Positions 1-10,021 of a DNA stretch of 64,000 bases are shown here, piece by piece; positions within the stretch are counted from its first letter, which is position 1; the number at the start of each line of letters is the position of its first letter. The notes below the pieces were generated by a model. The model ran no database searches and was not told where the DNA came from. It saw nothing but the letters and a program-made list of their open reading frames with translations. The translations under genes and the position numbers were made by a program. Source of the DNA: Crocodylus rhombifer (Eukaryota > Chordata > Crocodylia > Crocodylidae); contig JAVSML010019021.1 of assembly GCA_038503035.1 (NCBI GenBank), positions 19,221 through 83,220 on the forward strand, in the 5' to 3' direction.

Positions 1-336
1 TTATCAGGTGGGGAAGCCCCATGCAATTTTACCACAGCAAGGTAAAAATTATTTTTAAATGGTAGGTTATTTGTGGCTGTGTTACTATAATCACACTAAG
101 TTATAACAGCTGTTTGTTTTCAAACAGAACCTCTTCTTCTAAAACAGAAAAGCAGCACAAGCACATACAGTCATGTTTTTATCCAGTAGTAAAAGGTAAT
201 TTTTCTGAAATCAGCTTCTGAAACTTTGTGTTTCTTGTGGGAGGAGAAGCAGTGTGTAGGGGGTTAAGCAAATTTTAAATTTGTAGTGTGTGAGGAAAGT
301 GAATTCTCAATGCTGAGATGTAAATTTTATATTTCC
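1..336. other. AT-rich non-coding left edge
   Basis: No coding frame or recognisable repeat family was found. The stretch lies upstream of the Maverick/Polinton-type genes and may be the inner part of its left end or promoter region. I could not match it, in either orientation, to sequence beyond the right-hand gene (about 11.4-12.1 kb), so no terminal inverted repeat is called. Confidence 0.4.
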
Positions 337-642
337 TAAGTGATTACATGCATCAATCCCAAAGAAGAGTCGGGGTCTGGGCAGAGACCTCTAAAAGCAC
401 AAGCAAAAACCCCCAGAAATTCTCAGCCTGCAGATCATAATACCAAAGAATCAGAAGACCACTGGGACAGAACAGAAGGGTATGATTCCTCAGAGGAAAA
501 CAAGCCACATACCTCTGAGAAAACCATATGTAAAAAGGCAAAGATTCATACCCCCAAAACAGGTGATCTGGACCCCTTGAATAAGAAACCCAGGACGGAT
601 TATTCACAGAGTTTAGAGAAAGAGGAGAGTCTTTCTCCTTTT

Positions 643-845
643 TTGAAAGATCATGATTATTGTGAAAAAAAAAGAGGGTGGATTTTCAGGGTGGGTGTAA
701 CCACCTTGTCTTGAAAGATCATGATTATCATGATCAAAAAAAGAGGGGGATATGGGGTGGTACTGGTAGGTGTATACATCTCAGAAAGAGTGTGCAGAGC
801 ACTTTGAAATATCATGATTACTACCAGAACAAAAGGATAAATTTT
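643..845 (+). repeat. Three diverged copies of a ~40-bp repeat (ttgaaagatcatgatta core)
   Basis: Copies begin near 643, 711 and 804. Each has TTGAAA(G/T)ATCATGATTA followed by an A/G-rich run. The spacings are 68 and 93 bases; 93 is divisible by three and 68 is not, which matches the reading-frame change between copies one and two. The copies encode the LK(D/Y)HDY motif of the surrounding ORF. Confidence 0.7.
717..735. repeat. Perfect 9-bp inverted repeat with a one-base centre
   Basis: GATCATGAT, T, ATCATGATC reads as an exact palindrome within the second ~40-bp repeat copy. Copies one and three lack the second arm. It may be a by-product of the coding repeat or a binding/hairpin site. Confidence 0.75.
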
Positions 846-986
846 ACTCAGAGAGGAGGTAGTCTGTGTAACTCGGACAGCAGGCGTGGTCTGTATCTGT
901 ATAAGAGGGGGAGTCATGGTAAACACAGGGACACGAATGGGTGGCAAACCAGCAAGTGGCTCGTGGGGTAAAAAGTAAGGGTCTGG

Positions 987-3900
987 TTAAAGAGGAGCAT
1001 GGGGAAGGCTAAACAGTGGTAGAAGAAGGAAAAAAACGAGATCCCCTAGGGATCCCTCAAACACTTCTCCTCCTTCCAATCCTGACCCTTCACCAGAACC
1101 CCTGGCGCCAGAGAGAGGGGGTGGAGAATATGGTTTAGGAAGCCCATTAGAGGGTCCCTCAAATGTACCCCAGCCTCCCAGGCCTGACCTTTCACCAGGA
1201 CCCACAAAGCCAGAGAGGAGAGATGGTGACTATGATTTAGGAAGACAGCTAAAGGGTCCCTCAAGTGTTCCCAGACCACCCAGGCCTTCCCTACCACCAA
1301 GACCTGGAGGGTCAGAGGGTTGGGATAATGAATCTGGTGTAGAAGACAGTTTAGAGGATCCCTCAAGTGCCCCCTGGTTTCCTGAGTCATCAGAGGATGT
1401 TTTACCAGATGTACATATGATGCAGGTGAGAAGGCAAGAGTGGTCTGTAGCCAGGTTTGGTGGCACGAGGTACACTGAGGAGTTCCGTTTTGTGAATTTG
1501 CAGTGTGTGCCATTACACGTGCCATACGAAGCCATAACCCGAGGGGTGGAAGAAATTGTAGCAGAACTCCGACAGAGATTCACAGGCAATGAGTATGCAC
1601 AGTTATGTATTCAGACAGATAGCATGACAAACTGTTTATACTCACAAGCTATTAATTTAAACTATTTGACCCCAGAGCTATTTTTAGAGTGGTTCAGTAA
1701 CCTGTTACAAAGCCAGAGAGAAATATTGCTCAATTCGACATTTTGGCTGTTTGTGGTTGTTGTGAAAGGCCGGGGAGATGGAAGCCGTAGAGTTATAAGC
1801 TCTATCCCCTATTCCCAGATCATTACTAAAAAGAGGAATTATTTAATTGACTTGAATACCTTTGATACTAACCTGTGTTTTGCAGGCAGTCTATTGGCTG
1901 TTACAAAATGTAGAGGGGCCAGAGATGCCGAGTTGCTAGATGGTGCCAAAGAACTGCTTAGGAAATTAGGCACGTTTATATATCAAAAGGTTATGCTCCA
2001 TCAAGTACCTTTGTTTGAAAACCTTGAACAGGTTAACATTCACATAGTGATGCATAAGGAAAAAACTAGGTGGAGTTTATTTAAAACACAGGATGCACCC
2101 AGATACCCTGACACCTGTTTTCTTCTGCTACATAGTGAACATCATTATGGTATTTTGGATGTGAAAAAGGTGTTTATAATAAGAAATTATTGTGATCTTT
2201 GTCAGACGTTGCACAGCCATAGCCACACGTGCAGGTTCCGATGATGTCTTTGTCTGAGCCCCAACTGCTCTGAAAACATGGGCAGGACACAGAGGTGCCC
2301 TATTGTAAGCTGTTCTGTCATTCCAAAGAGTGCTTAGAAAGACACGTGGCCCTGGCCTCTGAAAAAGAGATTGAATGTCTAACTAAAATTCTGTGCGATG
2401 AGTGTAAATCTTGCATGGACAAAAAGCACGAGTGCAAGGGGCAGCAGTGCAAACAGTGTTATGGGAAAATCACAGATGTAAACAAACACTGGTGCTTTAT
2501 GCGTCAGATTAAAGAGCCTAAAGAAGGTGAGGGGTTCATTTTTTATGATTTTGAATGTGTGCAGGAGACGGGGATGCATGTGCTCAACTACAATTTTGCA
2601 ATGCAGCTAAAGACGGGAAAAAAACCTGCAGAAAGTTGCAGGCAAAACCCCCCGAAAGACTTGTAAAGCTAAGCCCAAAAAGCCAGAAAGCACTTGGGAG
2701 TTTAAGGGTGAAGAGTGCCTGTCTGATTTATTAAGGTCTTCATGGATAAAAAGTTCAAGGACTACACCTTCATAGCTCACAATGCCAAAGGTTACTTCGT
2801 TGTCACCAAGTTACTGAAGGAAAAAAATGGCATGAAACTAATTACTCAGGGTGCTAAACTCATGTGTATTGAAGTGACCAGGCTAGGCATCTGTTTCATA
2901 GATGCTTTAAACTTTTTGCCAATGAAAATTAGCAGGCTTCCACAGGTGTTGGGGTTTGAAGGCTGCAAAGGTTATTTCCCACATTTTGTTAACACAGTAG
3001 AAAACCAAAATTATGTGGGACCTCTCCCAAAGATGGAGTATTATGTCATTGAAAATATGATGACCAGTGAGAAAGAACAGATTTTAGAATGGTATCAGAA
3101 TAACGACGATAAGAACTTTGACATGCAAAAGGAGCTGGCCTGCTATTGCCAGCAGGATGTAAACATTTTGAAAGAGGTCTGATGCCTCTACAGGGATGAG
3201 ATTATGAAAATGATACGGCAGGTAGACCGAGTGAATGTAGATGGTGAACTCCAAAATGTAGTACGCTGCATAGATCCTTTCCAATACATCACACTGCGTC
3301 CGTCTCCATGGCCATGTACAGGTTTATGTTTTTGGAACCACAGACCATAGCGCTTCTTCCTCCGGACAACTATCACAGACAGAAAAAGAGGTTTTCAACC
3401 CCATCTATTCAGTGGCTAATATACATTTTGGAGAAAGAAAATATTCAAATTTGACATGCTTTACAGGGTGGGAAATTTCAGGCAGGCCCCTATTTTTTAG
3501 ATGGCTATGCCAACATTGATGGGGAACCTACAGCGTTTGAATTTAACGGATGCTTTTCCCATGGTTGTGTCACTTGCTACAATGAGAAAGACCAGAACCC
3601 ATTGACGGGGACCACCTTCGGGTTTCTGAATTATCAGGCATTGCACAAGGCTGATTATCTCAAGAGAGAGGGGTTTACCGTTAGGACCATTTGGGAGCAC
3701 GAGTGGAGGGCTCTGTTAGAAACGGTTAGGAAGCTTGCAGATTTTTTAAGCAGAACCCCACTGCCTTCTCCACTGGTGCCTAGGGATGCTCTTTTTGGGG
3801 GGAGAACTAATGCCATCTGTCTATATTACCAAACTAAACTTGGCGAACAAATACACTATTACGATTTTACCAGTCTTTACCCCTTTATAAACAAAACAAA

Positions 3901-5113
3901 GGAATACCCAGCCGGACACCCTGAAATCATTCATGACAATTTCCAACCCCTGTCGAGCTATTTTGGAATAGCCAGGGTGAAACTGTACCCACCGCAAAAC
4001 CTTTTTTTCCTGTGCTACCCACCAGGGTGAACGGGAAACTTATGTTCATGCTGTGCCGCCTCTGCACAGAAACAAGTCAGCAAAAGTGCAACCACACTGA
4101 TGAAGAGAAGGCCCTCCTGGGTACATGGTGCACACCAGAATTGAATAAAGCTACCACCAAGGGGTACAGAGTAGCTGAATTCTATGAAGTCTGGCATTTT
4201 GCCGAGAAGTCTAGCACCCTTTTTTCACAGTACATAAAAATGCACCTCCGACAGAAGCAGGAAGCCTCGGGTTACCCCGCCTGGTGTACCGACCAACAAA
4301 AACAAGAAAAACATGGCCAATTTCTTGCAAAAAGAAGGCGTAACCTTACACCTGGAGCATATCAAACCCAACCCTGCAAAGCGCCAAATAAAAAAATTGT
4401 TTCTAAATTCTTTGTGAGGTAAATTCGGTCAGAGAACCAACTTGCCCAACACCAGCATTGTTAGAGACCCTGAAGAACTCTTTGGCTACCTCTTTTCTCC
4501 TGCCTACGAAATTTCATCTTGTGACTTAATAAATGATGAGGCAGCCTGCGTGTCTTGGAAACACACCAAAGAGTGTTACACTGTCTCTGGTAACACAAAC
4601 ATCTTTATAGCCTGTTTCGCCACTGCTTATGCATGCTTAAAGTTGTACGAGCTGTTAGACAGCTTGCAAGACCAGTATCTCTACCACGACACAGATTCTG
4701 TGATATTTGTGAGCCACAAGGGAGATTGGAACCCCCCGCTTGGTGATTATTTAGGTGAGTTCACCAGCGAAATCCCACCAGATGAACACATCACAGAGTT
4801 TGTGTCGGCTGGTCCGAAAACCTACAGGTACAAGCTGTCTGGGGGAAAGGTTTGCTTGAAGGTCAAAGGAATTACCCTGAATGTGGCCAACAGTAAAAAA
4901 GTCAACTTTGAAACCTTGAGAGATCTTGTTCTAGATTATGGAGCAAACCCCAATGGGGACACCACTAAAATAATCATTATACAACAGCTTTCTATCGTCG
5001 GGAACAAAAGCAAGTGTACGATAGAAACCAAAACCTTGAGAAAAATGCAGAAAGTCGTTTATGACAAAAGGGTCCTCACAGAAAACTTTAACAGCCTCCC
5101 CTATGGTTTTTAA
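987..5113 (+). pseudogene. Protein-primed family B DNA polymerase (Maverick/Polinton type), disrupted
   Basis: This would be the element's replicative polymerase with proofreading exonuclease. In order: a Pro-rich N-terminal region built of three 34-residue repeats (1051-1356); a conserved N-terminal domain (1417-2244); a Cys/His zinc-ribbon region (about 2200-2500); Exo I (FYDFE near 2540); Exo II (HNAKGY near 2780, where the Asp usually found just after is not seen); Exo III (YCQQDV near 3150); motif A (YYDFTSLYP near 3860); a thumb/palm region with GKLMF and GYRV; the motif B region near 4410 with an in-frame stop; and motif C (YHDTDS near 4690). The frame is lost repeatedly: a stop at 2242-2244, shifts near 2290, 2670-2740, 3185-3600, 4010 and 4410-4440. 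Its end is followed two bases later by the ATPase start. The first ATG of the open frame is at 1417; upstream coding extends to about 987 without an ATG. Polymerase identity is firm from motifs; the gene is dead as written. Confidence 0.9.
1051..1356 (+). repeat. Three exact-length 102-bp tandem repeats in the PolB N-terminus
   Basis: Units at 1051-1152, 1153-1254 and 1255-1356 keep the reading frame and encode 34-residue Pro-rich repeats. They begin (D/G)PS(N/S) and carry a PP(S/R) block, a SP.P or PP.P block and an acidic or glycine stretch. A partial fourth copy (DPSSAPW) starts at 1357. The copies have diverged in sequence with no net length change, which suggests they were maintained under coding constraint for some time. 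Confidence 0.85.
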
Positions 5114-5115
5114 AG

Positions 5116-5763
5116 ATGGATATGCGTTGGAAACACCCTTTTCCTGTGATTTTAGCAGGCCCTAGCAACTGTGGTAAAAGTTACTTTATAAAAAACCTTT
5201 TGGATCACAGTGATAAAATGTTGACTGTTATGCCTGCAAATATAATGTGGAGCTATAGCTGTTGGCAGCCTTTGTATAAAGAACTTTTATCAAGTTTGTG
5301 GACAGAGAGTCTCAACGACGACTGTTTGTTTCCTCCTAATAAGATAGATCTGGTTGTAGTAGATGATTTGATGGACTCTGCCTGTGACAGCGGCGAAATC
5401 AAGAAAGCCATTACCAAGTAGGTGCACCATCGGAATCTGAGCATTATGTATATAGTTCAAAATATTTTCTGTCAAGGGAAAAGGAGCTGCACCATTGCCC
5501 TTAACACAAAATACACGGTTTTGTTTAAATACCCCAGGGACAAGCTACAGATAGTGTCCCTGGCATGGGAGATGTACCCAGGTAAGGCCCAGTTCTTTCT
5601 AGAAGCTTTTGAGGATGCCACTAAAACACCTTATGAGTATCTGGTGGTTGATTTAAACATTTCTACCCCAGATGCTTTTAGTTTAAGAACAGGGCTTTTT
5701 CCTCCTAACCAACTGGCTGCTTACACTTTTAAAAAAACAGCGGGTGGGAATAAAAAGAGATGA
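5116..5763 (+). pseudogene. Packaging ATPase (FtsK/HerA-like, Polinton/adintovirus type), one stop
   Basis: The family pumps genomic DNA into capsids of double-jelly-roll viruses and Polintons. Walker A GPSNCGKS lies at residues 15-22 and the Walker B stretch IDLVVVDDLMD near residues 75-85. The conserved LRTG.FPPNQ region lies near the C-terminus. The frame runs 215 codons from the ATG at 5116 to TGA at 5761-5763, interrupted only by TAG at 5419-5421. The length is typical for the short Polinton ATPases. It follows the polymerase with a two-base gap, as in a compact viral gene block. The stop would remove the C-terminal half, including the arginine-finger region. Confidence 0.9.
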
Positions 5764-5809
5764 TGTAGCAGCAGCCTTTTCTTAGCTCTTGAGACAGCGG
5801 AAGGGGAAC

Positions 5810-6139
5810 ATGTCTGGCCATGTAAAAAGAAATTTGGCTGTCTTAAAACTGCTTCTTCAATCCACCCTACGGTAGAGAAAAGCTATACTCTGCTCGGCCT
5901 CTGATAATTTAGTAGCGGCCGTTTCAGAAATTGCTCTGAACACGTTAAAAGGAAACATCCCTTTGACACCGCATCAAATTCGCGTGCTGAAAAAAAGACG
6001 CGGGATCATAGAAAACCAAAGTAACAAAAGATTGCCGCTTAAAAAAAAGAAACAGCTGGTGAAACAGTTTGGGAGATTTATTGGACTTCTGCTAAGTTTT
6101 GTTCTTCCTCTGATTACAGGGCTTTTGGCTAGCCAGTGA
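5810..6139 (+). pseudogene. Small basic protein with hydrophobic tail (Polinton virion-associated type)
   Basis: A 109-codon frame runs from ATG 5810 to TGA 6137-6139 with one TAG at 5873-5875 (codon 22). After the stop it shows a conserved-looking middle (ALNTLKGNIPLTPHQ), a lysine cluster (PLKKKKQL) and a hydrophobic C-terminus (GLLLSFVLPLITGLLAS). From recall, proteins with this layout recur in Maverick/Polinton elements and have been compared with small adenovirus core or membrane-active proteins; that is family-level memory, not a search. It overlaps the next open frame by a few bases. Too short and broken to appear as a single long ORF. Confidence 0.7.
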
Positions 6140-6156
6140 TAGAGCATGGAGAAAAA

Positions 6157-6775
6157 ATGTGCCTGGTGCCCAAACATGAGCTGGAACCATTAAGGGCTCC
6201 CCCACTGCCTCAGGAAAATATCAGAACTGAGGCAACCCGCTTATTGGATGTTGAAATGAGGGATATTCTCCAAAGACGGGGTTTAGCAGAATATTATAAG
6301 GCTAAACTGTATACATCTGTGCTTCAGAAATACCTGACCTACATAAAGCAGGAAATTAACCCTATTTCTAAATACTGGATACCCCCTAAAAGCCCCCACA
6401 AAACTCAACACAAAACTCAATGCAGAAAGTATTGGATAAAGTGCATGCCTGATACAGGAAAAATGCTAAAGTACTGCTCACTAAGCTGAGCCAGCACAAA
6501 GATATTTCTTCTTGGGATGATCAAGGCGGGTTGTCTACAAAGGGATCCTCGTCAAGGGGTCTAACATGCTCGACTTGGTCTGGAGAACCCTTCAGACTCA
6601 CGCCAGGACTACTAAATGTCCACCTAAAGCCTGGGACATCTTTATGAAAGCCATGGCCGAGCTGAACATACCATCTTCCGTTATGGACAATGTCGTGAAT
6701 CGTGATCATCTGGAATGCCTGAAAGTATCTGACTCAGACCAAGAAACACCAACAACACCGTCTAAGAAGTGAAAA
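6157..6775 (+). pseudogene. Conserved Polinton protein of unknown function, frameshifted
   Basis: The N-terminal part (from ATG 6157) begins MCLVPKHELEPL and contains a helical-looking segment ending LYTSVLQKYLTYIKQ. The C-terminal part (open from 6566 to the stop near 6772) contains MLDLVWRTLQ and PPKAWDIFMKAMAELNIP. Both halves fit one architecture that I recall from metazoan Polintons: an LVP..-type start, a YL.Y helix, a W-D-containing linker, then NI.DLV and a W..F..A...N.P end. Here they lie in different frames, with a stop at about 6487-6489 and a frameshift before 6566. Role unknown; its place among virion genes suggests a structural or assembly function. It ends convergently with the protease gene. 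Confidence 0.65.
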
Positions 6776-6889
6776 ACTAACGTTTTACGATTTGAAATAT
6801 ACTATTCTATACTGCTATAAAGTTTTTGTCTACAGAGGATTTTTTGAATGAAACACATACACGCGCAACACAATTTAAATAACAACAGC

Positions 6890-6895
6890 TTTATT
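6890..6895 (-). promoter_or_regulatory. AATAAA polyadenylation signal for the leftward gene block
   Basis: TTTATT on the + strand reads AATAAA on the - strand, about 46 bases past the protease stop and within the short gap between the two convergent gene blocks. This is the expected place for a shared 3' end of leftward transcripts. Confidence 0.5.
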
Positions 6896-6940
6896 TACAC
6901 ATCAGCTGAGTGTTCTATTTAGACAAAGCATTCATGAAAG

Positions 6941-7473
6941 TCATAGCAAAAAATACATGTCTGGGCATGTCGGAACATGTTTTGAGCAGGCCTGGTGACA
7001 GAAATTTTTAGATTTACTTTTTACAAAATGCATCACCACCCTATCATTTTGTGTTAAATCATTGGAATAATACAATTTTAAAATCTGTTCAAACAATAGC
7101 CTTTTGCTACGGTGGTGTAGGAAAAACACACAATGGTATCTGCAGGTGACAGACTAGGGGTCTTGTAACTGTTTTGTCTGAAAAACAGTGCCAGTAGCGT
7201 TCTTGTTTAAAAAGAACATAATTCTTTGAGGAAAGAGAGCGTTGTTTGGGGGGTGTCTGTATGAGTCGGAAAATTCTCCGTGGTTCTGATCCTCCAAGTA
7301 AACAGCTAACCAGTGTTCTCCGGGTTGATTATGTGGGTGTATGTGGACACCAAGCTCAGGGGCCTTTTAGACAGTCAAGTCTTAGAAAGCCAGTCACAGG
7401 GGAAAACATCTAAGAAAGTTTCTTTGGCATAAGGGTCTGAGGATAAAACCCTGATGAGCTGTTCGGTGTCCAT
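6941..7473 (-). pseudogene. Adenovirus-type cysteine protease (adenain-like), disrupted
   Basis: The family matures capsid and core precursors in adenoviruses and Polintons. The frame starts at ATG 7473, overlapping the capsid gene's end by a few bases. N-terminal residues DTEQLIRVL..D and a P.DWL-like block match the family layout. A catalytic-His context (GEHWLAVY) lies near 7290, an acidic/Asp context (GEF.DSY) near 7255, and the Cys context (VTCRYHC) near 7150. The residue after the presumed nucleophile is Arg where Gly is usual. Breaks seen: TGA at 7375-7377, frame changes between about 7370 and 7230, and a TAG shortly before the Cys motif. The last 62 codons (to 6941) are open and end in a Cys/His-rich tail. 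Confident as protease relic; inactive as written. Confidence 0.8.
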
Positions 7474-7475
7474 CT

Positions 7476-8768
7476 TCACTTATAGTCAAACAGGACATTT
7501 CTCCTCTGATTTATTTCTATGATGTTGTCAAAGACCCCGTACACGATCATGTTAACCGTGGTGGGCAAAGCCACAGCAAAGCGTATTTCTGCTCTCAGGC
7601 TCCCAGTTTTAATCAGCGAATAATGATCTGCACACTCCTGGTCAGGGGACAGGTCAAAGGCAAATAAGGTGTACCCCAGAGCAAACTCCTCACGGTTGAT
7701 TATTAGGGCCCAGTCTTTTGTATGTTTACCAGCTGTCTGTACCAGCTACATGTATCCTGTCACGCAGTTACCGTTCTCAAAATCTGGTTGTAGGGGCTTT
7801 GCTGGGGTTTGTTCTCCTTTGCTGTACAGGGCCACAAAATTAATATTGTAATGTTTAAAGTTAAAGGGGTTCTTAGCATAATTCCCGCTAAAGACATCAT
7901 TATCCACGAACCCAATGACGATGAGTTTGGGCAACTGCCCCAGAAACAGATTCTCTTGGTTGCTGACGCGGCTGTCAGCAGGAATGCTAAACACTTTCAT
8001 ACCCACATGTTCTATGGGGTATTTAGCAGTGGCTGTAAGCAAGGCCTCTGCATGGCCCAGTTGGACGCCCGGTGCTACCTTCACTTTTTTCACAAAAAGT
8101 GAGGCAGATGTGATTTTTAGTTTATACGGGCTAGCCACTGCAGTGCCCATCAAGCAGAAGGCATCTTTGCTGCGTGTCAGCTTAATTTTCACATCCACGC
8201 CATTCAGCAACAGTTTTTCTTGAAAAAACAAATCCCTATGGAGATGACCTAGCAGCTCTATCTTTTTGCTGTGGTCTGTCTGGTTTGCCCATCTCCAAAC
8301 CCCCTGATTATCGCCATCCAATGTAACTGTTTCATGTTTGTAAAAAAGGCCAGCAGAAAATTGTGTGGCGAGGGTGTCATCGCTGTAGTTGAGAACCGAT
8401 TCGATGAAGGCTCGGTAGGGGTAACAGTTGTTGCTCTGACTTATCAGATGGTCTCCCAGAGTGACATCCAGCTGACTGAAGACAGAGGCTAGCAGGTACA
8501 CCAAACCCACTGCTGCCCCGGCATCAAGATCAGTTCCATCGCCTTTTACAATCTTGCAGCAAAGGTACAGCAGCATATTGTTCAAATCCATGTAATCGTC
8601 ACCATTCCCAGCTATGAAAAAGTCAAGGGGGCTGGACTCGGTAATAGCCGAGAGTGGGGGGATCTCAACATACAGGCTTTTCTCAATGCAGGTCTGTGTA
8701 GGGGCTATTTGAAATACATCCAGTTCAGGTTTGGCGTATTCTTCAGACCCTCAGTGAACAAAGGCCAT
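7476..8768 (-). pseudogene. Major capsid protein (double jelly-roll, hexon-like), two stops
   Basis: The 430-codon frame runs from ATG at 8768-8766 to TGA at 7478-7476 without any frameshift. Two in-frame stops interrupt it: TGA at 8753-8751 (codon 6) and TAG at 7748-7746 (codon 341). Hallmarks include PTQTCIEKS near the start, a GNGDDYMDL block, VYLLASVFSQLDV, YPYRAFIES, LHRDLFFQEKLLLNGV, YPIEHV and GFVDNDVF..NYAKNPFNF. These match the widespread Polinton capsid protein annotated in animals as F54H12.2-like (recall, not searched). It lies between the core-like gene and the protease in the leftward virion block. Loss of frame by point nonsense only is notable against the many frameshifts in the polymerase. 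Confidence 0.92.
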
Positions 8769-8773
8769 GGCAG

Positions 8774-9239
8774 TTAAAATATATTTCTGTTTCCTCCAGG
8801 AGAGCGCCCCTTCTTTCTCCCAGGCTGCTTCTTGGTTTTTTCTGTCTGGCTGCCCCATCGACTTACCCTCTTCTTTTTAAGGGGTTGAGGAGGTCCTGCA
8901 CGTCCCTCTCTTTCTTTTAAGGCTCTTTCTTTGAATATACATGAGACTGGACCCCTCCTGCTTTGCTGGCTTGACCACCTTATCTAGGACAGCTCAGGAG
9001 ACATGACCAATCATATCTTTGGCTATGTTTTGTGCTGCATTTTTAGTGTGGGGCTTAATAATCTTCAGACCCCCTCTCAAAAATGGAATGGCTTTTCTAA
9101 GGAGGCTGCGAAATATGCCACCCACTCCAGCCCCGTACATCACGGGCACCCCCTTATATCCGGGAAGACCATACCCAGCCTGGACTTTATAATAATTTCT
9201 GTACAAATTAGGGTCCCCATAGTTTTTTACCATCGCCAT
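8774..9239 (-). pseudogene. Basic glycine-rich core-like protein (Polinton), disrupted
   Basis: The open frame from 9239 to 8994 begins MAMVKNYGDPNLYRN and contains YGLPGYKG, then GVGGIFRSLLRKAIPFLRGG, a pattern of glycine-rich segment plus amphipathic helix. After a stop at 8996-8994 the same frame continues about 40 codons with basic residues. A shifted frame then carries a very basic tail (PLKKKRVSRWG; KKQPGRKKGRS) ending at TAA 8776-8774, two to three codons before the capsid start. Such proteins are compared with adenovirus core or pVI/pX-type products; the role is inferred. The frame opens 16 bases after the penton-like gene. Confidence 0.65.
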
Positions 9240-9255
9240 CGTGCTTTTACTTATT

Positions 9256-9996
9256 TTAAAATCTCAAAGTCTTCCGGGGGCGTAGGTGAAGCTTAACGAT
9301 CACCTTACCAAAGCGAAATGAGACGTGTTTGTTCTGATCCAACTTTATTTCAATGCTGATTGTGTCAATGTGGTGCTGGCTGATGGGGACATAATGCGGG
9401 TTGTCACATGTGATGGTGACAAACTCGTTGTTGCTCCCACGGATAGGGATGCAATGTAGCAAAGGTATTGAAAACTCCCCGACAAGCTGATGTTCCACAA
9501 TGTCTGTGTAGACATACAGCGAATTGAACCCACCAGTAATATCAGCAGGGAAGGGTGGTTTTTTAGCAGAGACTCCAGGTAATATTCCCAAAATATAGGC
9601 TAGCTTACCATGCGTATAAAAACCATCAGAGTTATCTTTGGATTTAAGTCTCACTTTTCCGAATTCTCGGTCATACTGCATACCTAGTTCAGGCGGAACA
9701 GGATTGGTGGTAATTGTATTGTTCATAAGATCCAGTAATTCTGTGATGGTTGTATAATACCCCCGAGGCAGGCTATACCTCCATTTTTTAGTCCCAGAAA
9801 TGATTTTGAAAGGCGTGTCTTCGTTGATGTTGTTCCAGCTGTGGGTATATTGTATTTCTGCTAACTCTATCTCTCAGTTCCCCAGCAGATCCAGAGGTTT
9901 AACCAGTTGCATGGTAAAGTTTGAGCTGGTGTTCTCTGGAAAAATGCTGGTGCATCCATTGCTGGGCAAAGTAATGTAAAAGTCGCCATAACACAT
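9256..9996 (-). pseudogene. Minor capsid protein (penton-like single jelly roll), one stop
   Basis: A 246-residue frame runs from ATG 9996 to the stop at 9256, broken only by TGA at 9876-9874 (codon 41). Before the stop it reads YITLPSNGCTSIFPEN; after it, IQYTHSWNNI, then LPRGYYTTITELL, FPADITGGFNSLYVYT, VEHQLVGEFSIPLLHCI and PHYVPIS. These match the Polinton minor capsid/penton protein that forms capsid vertices. It is sandwiched between the integrase and core-like genes on the same strand, with gaps of 25 and 16 bases. The C-terminal part from the internal Met (9726) is open for 156 codons. Confidence 0.85.
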
Positions 9997-10021
9997 CTTG
10001 GCCTTCTGACTGAGGTAACCC

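Larger units (their letters stand above)
340..971 (+). pseudogene. Lys/Ser-rich repeat ORF upstream of Polinton PolB
   Basis: Two overlapping open frames (340-714 and 678-971) appear to be one coding stretch broken by a frameshift between about 660 and 715. The first part is hydrophilic, rich in Lys, Ser, Glu and Pro, with NLS-like clusters (KKAK, NKKPR). A short motif, LK(D/Y)HDY followed by a KKRG- or NKR-like run, recurs three times, once in the first frame and twice in the second. The frame opens directly after a TAA at 337-339 without an in-frame ATG. A pyrimidine-containing tract ending in AG precedes it, so it could be an exon of a spliced transcript. I do not recognise the protein family. 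Its position just before the polymerase suggests an element gene or a divergent N-terminal extension of the polymerase ORF. Function unknown. Confidence 0.45.

Noticed and set aside
1046..1525. 159-codon minus-strand frame opposite the PolB N-terminal repeats
   Set aside because: It is the antisense shadow of the 102-bp coding repeats; the + frame has the conserved polymerase continuation.
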